Below are positions 23,238 through 35,189 of a DNA stretch of 64,000 nucleotides, piece after piece. How positions within the stretch are numbered: the stretch's first letter is position 1; each line of letters begins with the position of its first letter. The notes under the pieces are model-generated. The model was not told where the DNA came from, made no database searches, and saw only the letters and a program-made list of their open reading frames with translations. The DNA lies in contig NW_002476439.1 in the NCBI RefSeq assembly GCF_000189635.1, positions 161,870 through 225,869 on the forward strand. Direction: 5' to 3'. Source of the DNA: Tetrahymena thermophila SB210 (taxonomy: Eukaryota; Ciliophora; Oligohymenophorea; Hymenostomatida; Tetrahymenidae). The position numbers and the translations under genes are program-made.

Positions 23238-25873
23238 ATGCTTTCGTTTGAAGGACAGAGAAGGTTAAGAGACCTTCTATTTGAAACAATGATACTAGAA
23301 TAAAAGGCAGAGTACTTAAGAGAAGATTTGTGCAGAGTATAGATATTTGAGCCCTATGCAGCTTTTTAGCGTATTGCAAATGATCCTAATAAAAAATATA
23401 TCTATGTAGAAGACATTCAGAGATTTTTACATTAAAACAGATTTAATTAGCCATATGAAAGTTGTCTTATGCTCATTAAGCAATACGAATCATTCAAAAA
23501 CTCGTTCCACCTTTCATATATAGAGTAAATAAATTACATTTCATCATTTTAATAAAATTATTAATTCATTTAAATACAAATCTTCATAAATTATCTGAAA
23601 AATCTAACAAAAACAAGATTTAGTCATAAAAAAGCAATCAATTTAGTCAAAAAAAGAAAGAAAAATAATTGTTTGTTTTATATAAGCATTAAATTTAATA
23701 TTAAAATAAAGAATTAAAGAACATAAAATTGTTTTATTCTTTTTAAATATCAAGATTGTTGTGAAACTAAGTTTTTGAAATAATCATTATGAAATAAAAT
23801 ATTAAAATTAGAATAAAATTAAATGATAAAGATTTAATTTTTTTTGACAATTAATTAAACCAAAAATAGAATAAAAATATGCTGAGATATTTTTTATTTT
23901 TTGTTTGATTAAGAAATTAAGTAGATTAATTTTATTTTTTTAGATTTTTAGAGAGCGTTTTCCCTATTATGAATGTGAGACTAAGAGAAGAAGTAGCATA
24001 GAGGGATAAGCAGGAGTTTTAGGAATTGCTTGACTTTGATGTAGAAAATGCTTTAAGCTAGTTGATTAATTTCGAAGTGAGTAGCTTGCAAAAATTAGAT
24101 AGACTGAAAGGAGAGCTTAGAGATTCAGATTAAAACTTTTCTCCTATAAACTGCTTTAAGGCTATAGATTTGCAGACATTAGGGTTTATAGATGATGATG
24201 CCATCCGCAATTTCATGGTAAAGAATGGAACGGTTTTAACTGAGAATCAAGCTTATTTTATTGTAAGAAGGATAAACAAAAATAAAACAGGCAAAATCAC
24301 TTTAGAAGAATTTAGTTAATATATTGTGATGTAATATAGTTCTTAGTTTGATAAGAATATTGATCGCACAAGAGCTAAAAGTTTGAATACAAATAACAGC
24401 TATTTAGATTAGGATTACACAGATTTTTACCTTTAAAAGTATAACTACATTAGCAATAAAAAGACAGACACTTCTCTACATTTTTCAAGGAAGAATTTAA
24501 GCGGCTCATAAAGTGAATTACAAATCTAAGATCAAATTAATAACGAAGATTATGTTTAGCAGTTGAATTCTTCTTATGCTAACAAAAGAAGTCTATCAAA
24601 CAATAAGAGTAAAAAAGAAATGACTCAATTTGATAGATATGCTCAAACAAGTGTTAAAAAGTAAAAAGCATTGAATGAAAATCAAGCAGAATTATTAGAG
24701 TAACAAGAAGATAATAATGCAAGTAAGAAATTTTCTTAATCTGCTTAAAAGTTTAATGAAAGTTAAGGAAATAAAATAACTTTTGGCATTGAATAAAAGT
24801 TTAGCAATAGCAGCAATAACAATTTATTTAATAATTATTAAAATAAATTCACTAAAACATATGCAAAATATCCTTCTTAAAATGAATTTAATAACAATTA
24901 CAGTTCTTTAAAGAAAATAATGATGGATTCAACAGCTCAAAGCTTTTATATGCCAAACACATAAAATTAATTCTATAGAAACTCTACTCTCTCCCATTAA
25001 AACTAGTTCGAAATATTTGGCTCTTAGTATAAGGGTTTGCCAGCTTATCCTACAGTCGTAGAGGCCTAAGAAGATAAATACAATAAAGATTTCATAGTTT
25101 TCCTCCAAGATTTAGTTCAAATTTCATAATTAGACAGAAACGTTGAAAATGCAAAATTGGAGTTTTTAGGATTAATTAATTTTAATATTAGCAATTTGTT
25201 TGAGTTCATGGATAAATTCAAGAGAAACAATATCGTTTACTAAGAATTGAAAGACTTTATAAATCTAGAACTTAATTTCAAGTCTTTCACCACAGTTGAG
25301 TGTTAGATCATTTTCTAATACTTTGATATTCACTCCAGAGGATTTATTTCCAAAGAAGATCTCATTCAAAAATTCACTCCATTAAATCCCTTTTTGATCA
25401 ATGAAAAGCCTTATATCAAAATTAATGTAATTAATTTCTCAATTTAAAGTAAAAAATTTATAAATATTTAAACATTAATTTAGCTTTTATCCGAAGCAGA
25501 GAAGTAAAAGTTGAAATTTTATTTCTAGCAGATAGTAAATAGCCACATAAAAATAACTGAGATTAAGCAAAACTATACAACTAGAAACAATTATAATTAC
25601 AATTCTTTAAGTCTAAATGAACTCTTCAATAAGTTAGATAGAGATAATGACTCATTCATCAGTATTTATGATGTAATTCTTATTTTTATAAATAAATAAT
25701 TCATTCAATTTATTCAAATAAAAACTGAAAAGCTTAAAATTAAGTTGGAAGAAGAAAAAATTGAAGCACCCTCAAATGTAATCGACTTCATATTCTACAG
25801 GTTTGATAAATTAAACTTCACAAAAATATCTTTCAGTGACTTCATAAAAGAATTCAGCTCAAATAAACCCTGA
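23238..25873 (+). CDS. EF-hand calcium-binding protein, Q/N-rich (719 aa)
   Basis: Exons 23238-23524, 23944-25426 and 25484-25873; introns 419 and 57 nt, GT-AG; TGA at 25871-25873. The N-terminus is charged and helical (MLSFEGQRRLRDLLFETMIL). EF-hand-like loops are seen at INKNKTGKITLEEF, near residue 210, DIHSRGFISKEDL, near residue 570, and LDRDNDSFISIYD in the last exon. The last has the best loop geometry. Between them is a Q/N/S-rich linker of about 200 residues. A calcium sensor, perhaps at cortical or ciliary structures, would fit, but the target is unknown. The frame is open upstream of the chosen ATG, so a longer N-terminus is possible. Confidence 0.85.
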
Positions 25874-26439
25874 AAAAACAGCTAAATTAATAAAATTTAT
25901 ATTATTCATTAAATAAAATTAATCTGAAACTTTGTAAATAAATAATAAATAATCAATAGAATAAAAAATAAGACATTTTATTATAGCGTATGTTTATATC
26001 TATTATCTATATTAATTAATACATTTAATTTCTAAATAAATTCTAATTGTGTTATTTGTTAGAATAATAATTTTGCCTTAATTTTAAAACTAAATATAGC
26101 TGAGTGAGTGTGCCTTTATTTATTTTTTAAAAATATTTTTTTTGGATGAAAATATTTATAATGTAATTTTATTAAAAATATTACTAATTTTTAACCAATT
26201 TAAGACATTTTAAATAGAGTAAAATACACTCATTTTATGTTTTGGAGTTTGCTGGTTTGGTTAAGTTAATGAATATTTGCAGCATATTTATCTGTTAATT
26301 TTTATTTTAAGGAATAGTTGAATAAATATTTGAAATAAAATCTTTAAAACTTTAAAAATGATAAAATTAATATTTTAATAGATTCACCACCAATAACTTA
26401 TTTACTTGTATTTTTTACATATATTTATTTTTCAATAAT
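25874..26439. other. Intergenic AT-rich DNA
   Basis: Spacer before the duplicated accessory block. Only low-complexity A+T is seen. Confidence 0.5.
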
Positions 26440-26768
26440 ATTTATTTATTCTAAAATGAGTGATTTTAGATTTAAAATAAAAAAAATATATAATAATTTA
26501 AAAATAAATTAACATTTATTTATTTATTATGCTAGATTTTTATCTTTAAAATTATATCTATCTATTTATAAAATATAAATTATAATTAGTAAAAGTATAT
26601 ATAAATAATAGATAGATCATAGAAATTAAGTTGATAACAATTTAATATTTATTTCAAATAAAGCATATAAATAATATATAATATCATAGCATTTAGGGCA
26701 AGTAATTTTGAAGTCAATCTCAATAAAACAAACATAAAATATTACTATTAAGCAACATAAATACATTT

Positions 26769-27842
26769 ATGGGCAAAATATAAAATTAAAGCTGGCATTT
26801 GCCAAAGCTGATTCTTGTTATTTTTCTATTTTTTTTATTTTAATGTCTAAGATGTACATATATTAATGATTCTACTAAAGATCCTCAAAATCAAACATAA
26901 GATTAGTATTACAAACAATTTAAGGAAAAATAATATGAGGAAAATGATTTATTAAAATAAACTAATTATTAATAACACAATTTGTTTACAATGTCGAAAT
27001 AATAGCAAGAAAAATTATAAAATAATCACTAACCAAACAGAATTTTAGTAACTCCAAATTAGAATAATGGTGAGCCAAAATAAAACTACTAGAATGATAT
27101 TTTGGAATAGTAAGATGATCATTGCGAACCTTTTAACTGCAAATATAATTGCTGTGATGAAAATGGAGCTTGTCCTGATTAGTAAAGTGATTGTTATTTT
27201 TATAAATGTGAGAATTTTATGTGTGCTGAGGGAGGTTGCTGCATAAAAGGAGTTTGCAGACCAGAAAAAGACTGTAAAAATAGCAAAATATTCAGATATA
27301 TTTCAATAGGAATCTTAGTGGCTACTTTTTTGGTGCTTTAATTGTTCAAAGAAAAAATAGAAAAGTTCTTTTCAGAAAAATAGTGGTATAGCTGCATCTA
27401 AAATAAAGAGTAATTAGAATAAAACCAAAATGGTTTGTGTGATAATATTGTAGAAAAAACTACTTAAAATTAAATATAAATTGAAAACAGATCATCAAAT
27501 GTTTTAAATACTCATAAAAAAAACAAAAGCACTTTAGCTGCTTTTCAATATTTAGAAAGAAACAACAATCTTAATATTTTTTATCCTCAAGGCTAAAGGA
27601 GTATCCTTTAAAATTCAAATGAAGACAATTATAGTAACACTATTTTCTCTGATAATAAGAAAGATAATTTAGTATTTAAGAATACTGATGTAATTGTGGA
27701 TCAGTTTGCTTAATCCCCTCTCGAAAATAGAATTGCTCAATTAAAAGAAAATCCTACCAGCTAGCTCAGTTCTTCATTTAATATCAACAAGTTTCCTATG
27801 GGAATTTCAGAGCTTTAAAATCAACAATTCAAACACAACTGA
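26769..27842 (+). CDS. Secreted or membrane Cys-rich receptor-like protein (357 aa)
   Basis: Single exon, ATG at 26769, TGA at 27840-27842. A short basic start leads into a hydrophobic stretch at about residues 13-26 (LILVIFLFFLF), which fits a signal peptide. A Q/N-rich spacer follows, then a compact cysteine cluster at about 119-172 with pairs such as NCKYNCCDENGAC and GGCCIKGVC. A second hydrophobic segment at about 175-195 (ISIGILVATFLVL) fits a transmembrane helix, and the remaining 160 residues form a polar, probably cytoplasmic tail. Type I topology is inference from these segments. The gene sits about 740 bp upstream of TRIM-like A1 in the same direction, and the pair is duplicated downstream. 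Family not recognised. Confidence 0.8.
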
Positions 27843-28420
27843 TTTAATTACTAAAAATAACCAAACATTTCAAATAATGAATTAATTCTCAACAAAATAC
27901 AAAAAATAGATAGATACAGACTGGTTTTATTACAATAGCAAGTTGGATATTTAATAATGAATTAATTACTTAAAAAATAAAAACCCAATAGAAACATTCT
28001 TATTGTATGTTAAAATATTTAAATTATAAAAAAGTAATACTAATTTATATTTTAGTAATTTGATTTGATATAAAAATTAGTGTTTCTGATAATTTCTTAA
28101 CTATAATTTTTTTTATCGTAATTAATTAGGAGAAAAAACATATTTTTATTTTAATTATTTTATTAATAAATTAATAATATTTGGAGGGTGTATTTTTAAA
28201 TGTTTCCTGTAATTTGATAGCAAGGTCTTTCTTTTGTTTCTTAGTAAAAACAAAAAAGAATATTTTATTAGTTTATAAAGCACCCTTCAAAAAAAAAATT
28301 AAATTGATTTAATACTTTAATTACAACTTTCTAAAATAAATTTATGACCAAAAATATATTTTATTTTAAAAATTTGAACTTTAATCGTTTCAAATAATAA
28401 TACATATTTTTCAATTTTTT

Positions 28421-28579
28421 AAAGAAAATAAAAGTATTTTATTTTTTCCAAGAGTTAAATAAATCTTTATTCAATTTTTGTATTTTTTTGTTTTAAAAGA
28501 TTCTATTGCTTTGTATCATTGTTAAATAGTTAATTAATTAATTAAACAAATAAAGAATTTATATAAAACATATTTTAAG
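28421..28579 (+). promoter_or_regulatory. Conserved upstream block of TRIM-like A1
   Basis: Starts AAAGAAAATAAAAGTATTTT and continues through a TTTGTATCATTNTTAAATAG block 154-162 bp upstream of the ATG in all four A-type genes. Conservation in otherwise diverging intergenic DNA suggests promoter/5' UTR sequence. Confidence 0.45.
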
Positions 28580-30535
28580 ATGGAATAAACAAAGTTTTAA
28601 AAATTTCACAATTGTACTTAACATTCAAAAAGGAAATTAAAATTTATTCAAGTAAATCAAGTCAATAGCGGTGCTGAATAAAATCTGTTCTACTGCACAG
28701 ATTGTATCAACGAAGATTTAAACTTTTAAGCAAAAAATTACATTCTAATTGAATAAATTATTTAATAGAGTGAAAATAGCATCATCTAAAAGTGGCCACC
28801 TGTTAATGACTACTCAGTAATCGAAAAACTGATTAAGGAAACTTCTAAGTTTGATTAATCTTAGCATATTATTTAAAGAGTTACTAATTATTTCACAGAA
28901 CTCAAGGACGAAATTATCAGAAAAATTGACTTTTGTTAAAAAAAAATGATTAATCAAATTCAAGATTTACCATTTGGAAAAAGCTAGATAATCAACCAAT
29001 ATCAATAGATATCACAAATTTTATAGCTTAGATCATTGATAAATTAGTACAAAGAAGATAAAACATTTTAATAGTAATCAAAATAAGAAAAGTTAAAAAA
29101 ATTTATTAAAGAAGTAGAATTAAAAAAAGATTAAAATACTAAGCAATTACAATAATTGCTTGATTAGAGTGTTAAATAGCAATATTTAATTAATTTTGAG
29201 TTGCCTAATATGATTAAAGAATAAATCTTCTCTTTTATAGATAAAATTAATTTCTTCAATCACGGTATTTTAAATAGTTCAAATAATGATCATGCTGATA
29301 ATCAGAGTGAATCAACTCATTTTTGCACAAAAATAATGAAATTGATTTCTAACAAATCTAATTTTTGCTCAAATGAATTTTTGAATTAAGTTAGGCAAAA
29401 ATTAAAAAATCTAAATGCTTTAATAGAAGATATTCCTACATAAAACATGTTTATTTAAGGGAAAAAGCCAATAGAATTCGAACTGCTAACAGATGAAAAA
29501 ATGAATTAAATTAATGAATTTGTTTAACATTAAATTTAGCTGCAAAGCAATAGCAATTATCAAAGAGAGATCTAATAATCTAAAGTTATCAAAGATATTC
29601 AAAAAATTATGGAGAACAAACTAAATTTCATTAATTAAACTTCATAAAAAGCAATAATAAATCATTTGACAGATACTTATCCATGTTTAAAGAAAGACGA
29701 AAATACTTAAATAATTTAAGAATTAGAAAAATTTGAGTTATTTAATTAAATAGATGAAGAGATGATTGATGATCTCTTCTCCTTAATTAAAAAAAAACAA
29801 GAGATCAGAAATTCTATGAACACTAGTCATACATATATAATTTAAAATATAAAAGAACTTAAATAATTTAAAAAGTAAAATCTAGATAGAATTTTTAGAT
29901 AATTTCCTATTTTTGATTTAATTCCTATAAATTAAATAAGCATCTTAAATGATTTATAATTTTTAAAAGGTGCTTATAATGATGGCGATTAAAGGATTTA
30001 GATTTTTTAAAATAATTTAAATTAGTATGAAATATCTATAAATGAAAAACTATATACAGGACAATATAGAGAATATTATGCTAACTGCATGTCAAATATG
30101 ATTTTAGAAAAAGATAAAAAATATATCTTTAGGTTATAATTTAAATCTATAGATAAAAAACAAAGGTATTTTCATATTGGAATTATGGAGTAAAAAAATT
30201 TAAATACTTAAGAAGGATGCGATGATAATATATTTGTGTAATATTAATGTCAAAATAAATAAATAAAACTTAATTGTGCTGGATTTAACAACTATTTAAA
30301 GGGGGAAAACTTGGAACAAAATGAAACTACAATAATAGAATTAAGAGTTTGGTTAAATGGAAAAATACTATAAGTAACAGATTACCCATAAAATAATTAC
30401 ATAGTTTCTTTCAATAATTAAGAATTATAAAATCTTTAAAGTTTAGAAAAACCATCATTTTTTGTACAATTAAAATAATAGTAAAAATTATATATTATAA
30501 CAGAGGCTTTAATAGTTGAGAATTTTGATGATTGA
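28580..30535 (+). CDS. TRIM-like protein A1 (651 aa)
   Basis: Single exon, ATG at 28580, TGA at 30533-30535. N-terminal finger-like motif C12-x2-H15 (NCTQHSKRK) with C39-x2-C42 (FYCTDCINED), like half of a B-box. Then WPPVNDYSVIEKLIKETSKF and about 380 residues that look helical and Q/K-rich (coiled coil likely). The last 160 residues are rich in beta-type patterns, with FANCMSNMILEKDKKYIFRL-like, HIGIMEQKNL and IIELRVWLNGKILQVTDYP, resembling a SPRY-type sandwich. That match is by pattern only. The order finger, coiled coil, SPRY-like is that of TRIM proteins, which bind targets through the C-terminus. A RING is not visible. Founder member of a six-gene array. Confidence 0.82.
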
Positions 30536-31054
30536 GTAAAAATCTTTCTAATTTATTTTAAAATTGTTTTATATATATAATATTAGTAGTTCATAATATC
30601 TTTTATGCAAAATAATTTATTTAATTTTATTTAATATAAAAAATTTATATTTTTATTGAGACATTAAATTTAAACCAACAACTAAATAACTTCTATTTTA
30701 TACATGTATTTGTTTGTCACTAAAATTTATTTATTCTAAATAAAATGAGTGATTTTAGATTTAACATAAAATATTTTTATAATTTAAAAATAAATTAACA
30801 TTTATTTATTATGCTAGATTTTTATCTTTTAAATTATATTTATCTATTTATGAAATAGAAATTATAATTTGTAAAAGTATATATAAATAATAGATAGATA
30901 GATCATAGAAATTTAGTTAATAACAATATAATATTTATTTCAAATAAAGCATCTAAACAATACATAATATCATAGCATTTAAAGCAAATATTTTGAAGTC
31001 AATCTCAATAAAACAAACATAAAATATTACTATAAAGCAACATAAATAAATTTT

Positions 31055-32095
31055 ATGGGCAAAATATATATTTAAAGCTGGTATTTACCAAAGTTGATTC
31101 TTTTTATTTTTCTATTTTGTTTAATTTAATGTCTATAATGCACAAATATTAATGATTCTACTAAAGGCCCCCAAAATTAAACATAAGATTAGTATTATAA
31201 ACAATTTAATTAAAAATAATATGAGGAAAATTATTTATTAAAATAGGCAATTATTAAGAACACAATGTGTTTAAAATGTCGAAATAATAGCTAGAAAAAC
31301 TATAAAATTATCGCTAACCAAACAGATATTTGGCAACTCCATTTTATAATATTGGTGAGCATAAACTACTCGAATGATATTTTGGATAGTAATATGATCG
31401 TTGCAAACCTTTGAACTACAAATATAATTGATGTGATGAAAATGCTTGTTCTCAATAGTAAAGTGATTAATATTTTTACAAATGCGAGAATGTTATATGT
31501 TCAGAGGGAGGTTGTTGCATAAAAGGAGTTTGCAGACAGAAAAAGACTGTAAAAATAGCAAAATATTCAGATATATTTCAATCAGAATCTTATTAGCTAC
31601 TTTTTTGGTGCTTATTGTTCAAAGAAAAATAGAAAAGTTCTTTTCAGAAAATAAGTGGTATAGTTACATCTAAAATAAAGAATAATTAGAATAAATACAA
31701 AAAAAGTTTGTGTGGTAATATTGCAGAGAAACTAATTAAAATTAAATGTAAATTAAAAAAAAGATCATCAAATTTTTTAAATACTCATAAAAAAACAAAA
31801 GCACTTTAGCTGCTTTTCATTATTTAGAAAAAAACAAAATTCTTAACATTTTTTATCCTCTAGTTATCCTTTAAAATTCCAATGAAGGCAATTACAGTAA
31901 CTTTACTTTCTCTTGTAATAAGAAAGATAACTTAGTATTTAACAATACTGATGTTATTATGTATTAGTTTGCTTAATCCCCACTCAAAAATATAATTGCT
32001 CAATTAAAACAAAATCCTACTATCCTTCATTTAATATCAACAAGTTTCTTATGGGAATTTCAGAGCTATAAAGTTAACTATTCAAACATAACTAA
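31055..32095 (+). pseudogene. Decayed copy of the Cys-rich receptor-like gene
   Basis: Starts at an ATG matching 26769 and aligns to the end of that gene. A one-base loss near 31236 throws the frame, giving a TGA at 31412-31414; further indels follow, for example around 31350 and 31530. Parts remain legible, such as VCRQKKTVKIAKYS in the wrong frame and a transmembrane remnant near 31580. The signal peptide region is still recognisable. The neighbouring TRIM-like gene in the same duplicated unit stayed intact. Confidence 0.85.
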
Positions 32096-32607
32096 TTTAT
32101 TTACTAAATATCACCAGATATTTCAAATGCTTAATTAATTCGGGATAAAATACAAAAAATAGGTAAACATTTGATTTGATTACAATAGCAAGTTGGATAT
32201 TTAATAATGAATTAACTACATAAAAAACAAAAACTAATAAAAACAAAATTTATGTAAGTTAAAATATTCAAATTATAAAAATTAAATTTATATTTTTGTA
32301 ATTTGTCTTTATTTTATATTAAAGATTTAGTGTTTCTGGTGATTTTTTAACAATAATTTTTATTATCGTAATTAATTGGGAGGAAAAAACGTATTTTGAT
32401 ATTTTAGTTCTTTTATTAATAATAATCATAAAACTTGGAGGGTGTATTTTTTAATGTTTGTTTCCTCAAAATTTGATAGCAAGGTTTAAATTGATTTTTT
32501 CACTCTAGATTCAACTTGTAAAATCATTTTACTCCCTATTTATATTATCTTACTTTAATTTAAACTTTAATTGTTTAAGATGATTAAACATATTATTCTA
32601 TTTTTTT

Positions 32608-32761
32608 AAAGAAAATAAAAGTATTTTATTTTTTACATGGATTGATAAATCTTTATTTAATGTTTGTATTCATTTATTTGTTTTAAAAAATTCGATTGTT
32701 TTGTATCATTATTAAATAGTTTATTTATAATTGAAACAAATTAAATCAAGCTTATTTTAAA
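32608..32761 (+). promoter_or_regulatory. Conserved upstream block of TRIM-like A2
   Basis: Same block as upstream of A1, at 154 bp from the ATG. Confidence 0.45.
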
Positions 32762-34711
32762 ATGGATTAAACACATACTTAAAAATTTCACAATTGTACC
32801 TAGCATTCAAGTAAGAAATTAAAATTTATTCAAGTAAATCAAGTCAAAAGCGGGGCTGAATAAAATCTGTTCTATTGCACAGATTGTATCAACGAAGATT
32901 TAAACTTTTAAGGAAAAAATTACATCCTAATTGATCAAATTATCTAATAGGGTGAAAATAGCATTGTCTAAAAGTGGCCACCTGTTAATGATTACTCAGT
33001 AATCGAAAAACTAATTAAGGAAACTTCTAAGTTCGATTAGTCAAAGCATATTATATAAAGAGTTATTAATTACTTCACAGAACTCAAGGACGAAATTATC
33101 AGAAAAATTGATCTTTGTTAAAAAAAAATGATTCATCAAATTCAAGATTTGCCATTTGGAAAAAGCTAAATTATCAACCAATATCAATAGATATCACAAA
33201 TTTTAGAGCTTAGATCATTGATAAATGAGTGCAAAGAAGATAAAACATTTTAATAAGACCCAACATAAGAAAAATTAAAAAATTTCATTACATAAGTAGA
33301 ATAAAAAAAAGATTAAAATATTAAGCAGTTACAATAATTGCTTGATTAGAGTGTTAAATAGCAATATTTAATTAATTTTGATTTGCCTAATAAGATTAAA
33401 GAATAAATCTTCTCTTTTGTCGATCAAATAAATTTCTTAAATCATAGTATTTTAAATAAGAATGATCATATTGATAATCAGAGTAAATCAACTTATTTTA
33501 CTACAAAAATAATGCAATTGATTTCTAATAAATCTAACTTTTGCACAAACGAATTTTTAAATTAAGTTAAATAAAAATTAGAATAAGTAAGTGCTTTGAT
33601 AGAAGATATTCCTACATAAAACATGTTCATTTAAGGGAAAAAGCCAATAGAGTTTGAAAAGTTAACAGATGAAAAATTGAATTAAATGAATGAATTTGTT
33701 TAACATTAAATTGAGCTACAAATCGACAGCAATTATCAAAAAGAGATCTAATAATCTAAATTTATCAAAGATATTTAAAAAATAATGGAGAACAAACTAA
33801 ATTTCATTAATTTAACTTAATAAAAAAGAATAATCAATCATTTGATAGAAACTTATCCTTATTTAAAAAAAAGCTTAAACACTTAAGTATTTTATTAATT
33901 CGAAAAATTTGATTTGTTTAATAAAATAGATGAAGATATGATTAATAATCTCTTTTTCTTACTCAAAAAAAAGTAAGAGATCAGAAATTCTATGAATACT
34001 AGTCAAACATATATTATTTCAAATTACACAGAACTTAAATAATTTAAAAAATAAGATTTTGATTTAATTTTTAAATAATTTCCAATTTTTGATTTAATTC
34101 CTATAAAAGAAATAAGCATCTTAAATAATTTAGAATTCTTAAAAGGTACTTTTAATGACGGCGATTAAAGGATTTAGATTTTAAAAAATAATTTAAATTA
34201 GTATGAAATAACAATAAATAATGAACATTATACTGGAGAAAAAAGTTAAGATTTTGCTAACTGCATGTCAAATGTGATTTTAGAAAAAGATAAAAAATAT
34301 TTATTTAGAATATAATTAAAAAATATCGAAGCCTCAAAAAGGTGTTTTCAAATTGGAATTATGGAATAAAAAAATTTAAATACTTAAGAAGGATACAAAG
34401 ATTTAAAATTTGTTGAGCTTTAATGGGAAAATAAATAATTAAAACTTAAATGTAATCTATTTAACAACTATTTAAAGGGAGAAGACACAGACTTACCTGA
34501 AAGTACAATAATAGAATTAAGAGTTTGGCTAAATGGTAAAGTACTATAAATAACAGACTACCCAAAAAACAATTACATTGTTTCAATTAAAAATTAAGTA
34601 TTAGAAAATCTTTAAAATTTAGAAAAACCGTCATTTTTTGTTCAGTTATACGATTAATTAGGTTCATATATTATAAAAGAGGCTTTAATCGTTAAAAATT
34701 TTGATGATTGA
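32762..34711 (+). CDS. TRIM-like protein A2 (649 aa)
   Basis: Single exon, ATG at 32762, TGA at 34709-34711; the whole frame was read without TGA. Finger NCTQHSSKKLKF then FYCTDCINED as in A1. Differences from A1 concentrate in the helical middle (for example DPTQEKLKNFITQVEQ) and in the SPRY-like domain (EASKRCFQIGIMEQKNL, VVELQWENKQLKL-type segments). It follows the decayed Cys-rich copy by about 670 bp. Intact while its partner has decayed, so it appears to be under selection separately. Confidence 0.82.
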
Positions 34712-35189
34712 GTAAAAATATATTTATCTATAATTTATTTTAAAATTATTTGATATAAAAAATAATTATTAGTAATTCATAATATGTTTAATACAAATTA
34801 ATTTGTGTAATTTTTAAGTAATTTATTTTTTTTTTAATCTGTTTATGACCCAAATCTCTTATTTTAAGTTTATTGTTTCTTTTGCTTCATGCTTATATAT
34901 ATTTATATAACTCAAAAAATTAATAATTTATACATTTATACTTTCAATATTATATTTTTTATTTTCTTATGAAATTAATCGTTTATTAAATATTTTCTAT
35001 TATTAAATAATTAAATACTCTTTAATTTTATAATGAAATATAAATTTAATCCAACTATTATTCTTGATACTGTATTATTATTATAGACTCTTATTTATTA
35101 ATTAATTTTTTAGTTAAGGAGAGTAATTAATTTGTTTATATTTTAATTAAAAATATATCAAAACATAATAAAGCTTTTAAAGAAATAAA
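34712..35189. other. Upstream region of TRIM-like B1, shared with B2
   Basis: From about 34840 to the gene this sequence matches 43137-43496 upstream of B2 (CCCAAATCTC, ACTCAAAAAATTA, TAGACTCTTATTTATTAATTA). It is unlike the block upstream of A genes, so A and B have different 5' regions. Confidence 0.6.

Larger units (their letters stand above)
26440..30560. repeat. Segmental duplication unit I (Cys-rich gene + TRIM-like A1)
   Basis: About 4.1 kb is duplicated at 30720-34760 in the same orientation. Both begin with AAAATGAGTGATTTTAGATTTA and contain the Cys-rich gene followed by a subfamily-A TRIM-like gene, including intergenic sequence. Confidence 0.8.
30720..34760. repeat. Segmental duplication unit II (decayed Cys-rich copy + TRIM-like A2)
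   Basis: Second copy of unit I with many small indels in the Cys-rich part but an intact TRIM-like gene. Confidence 0.8.
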
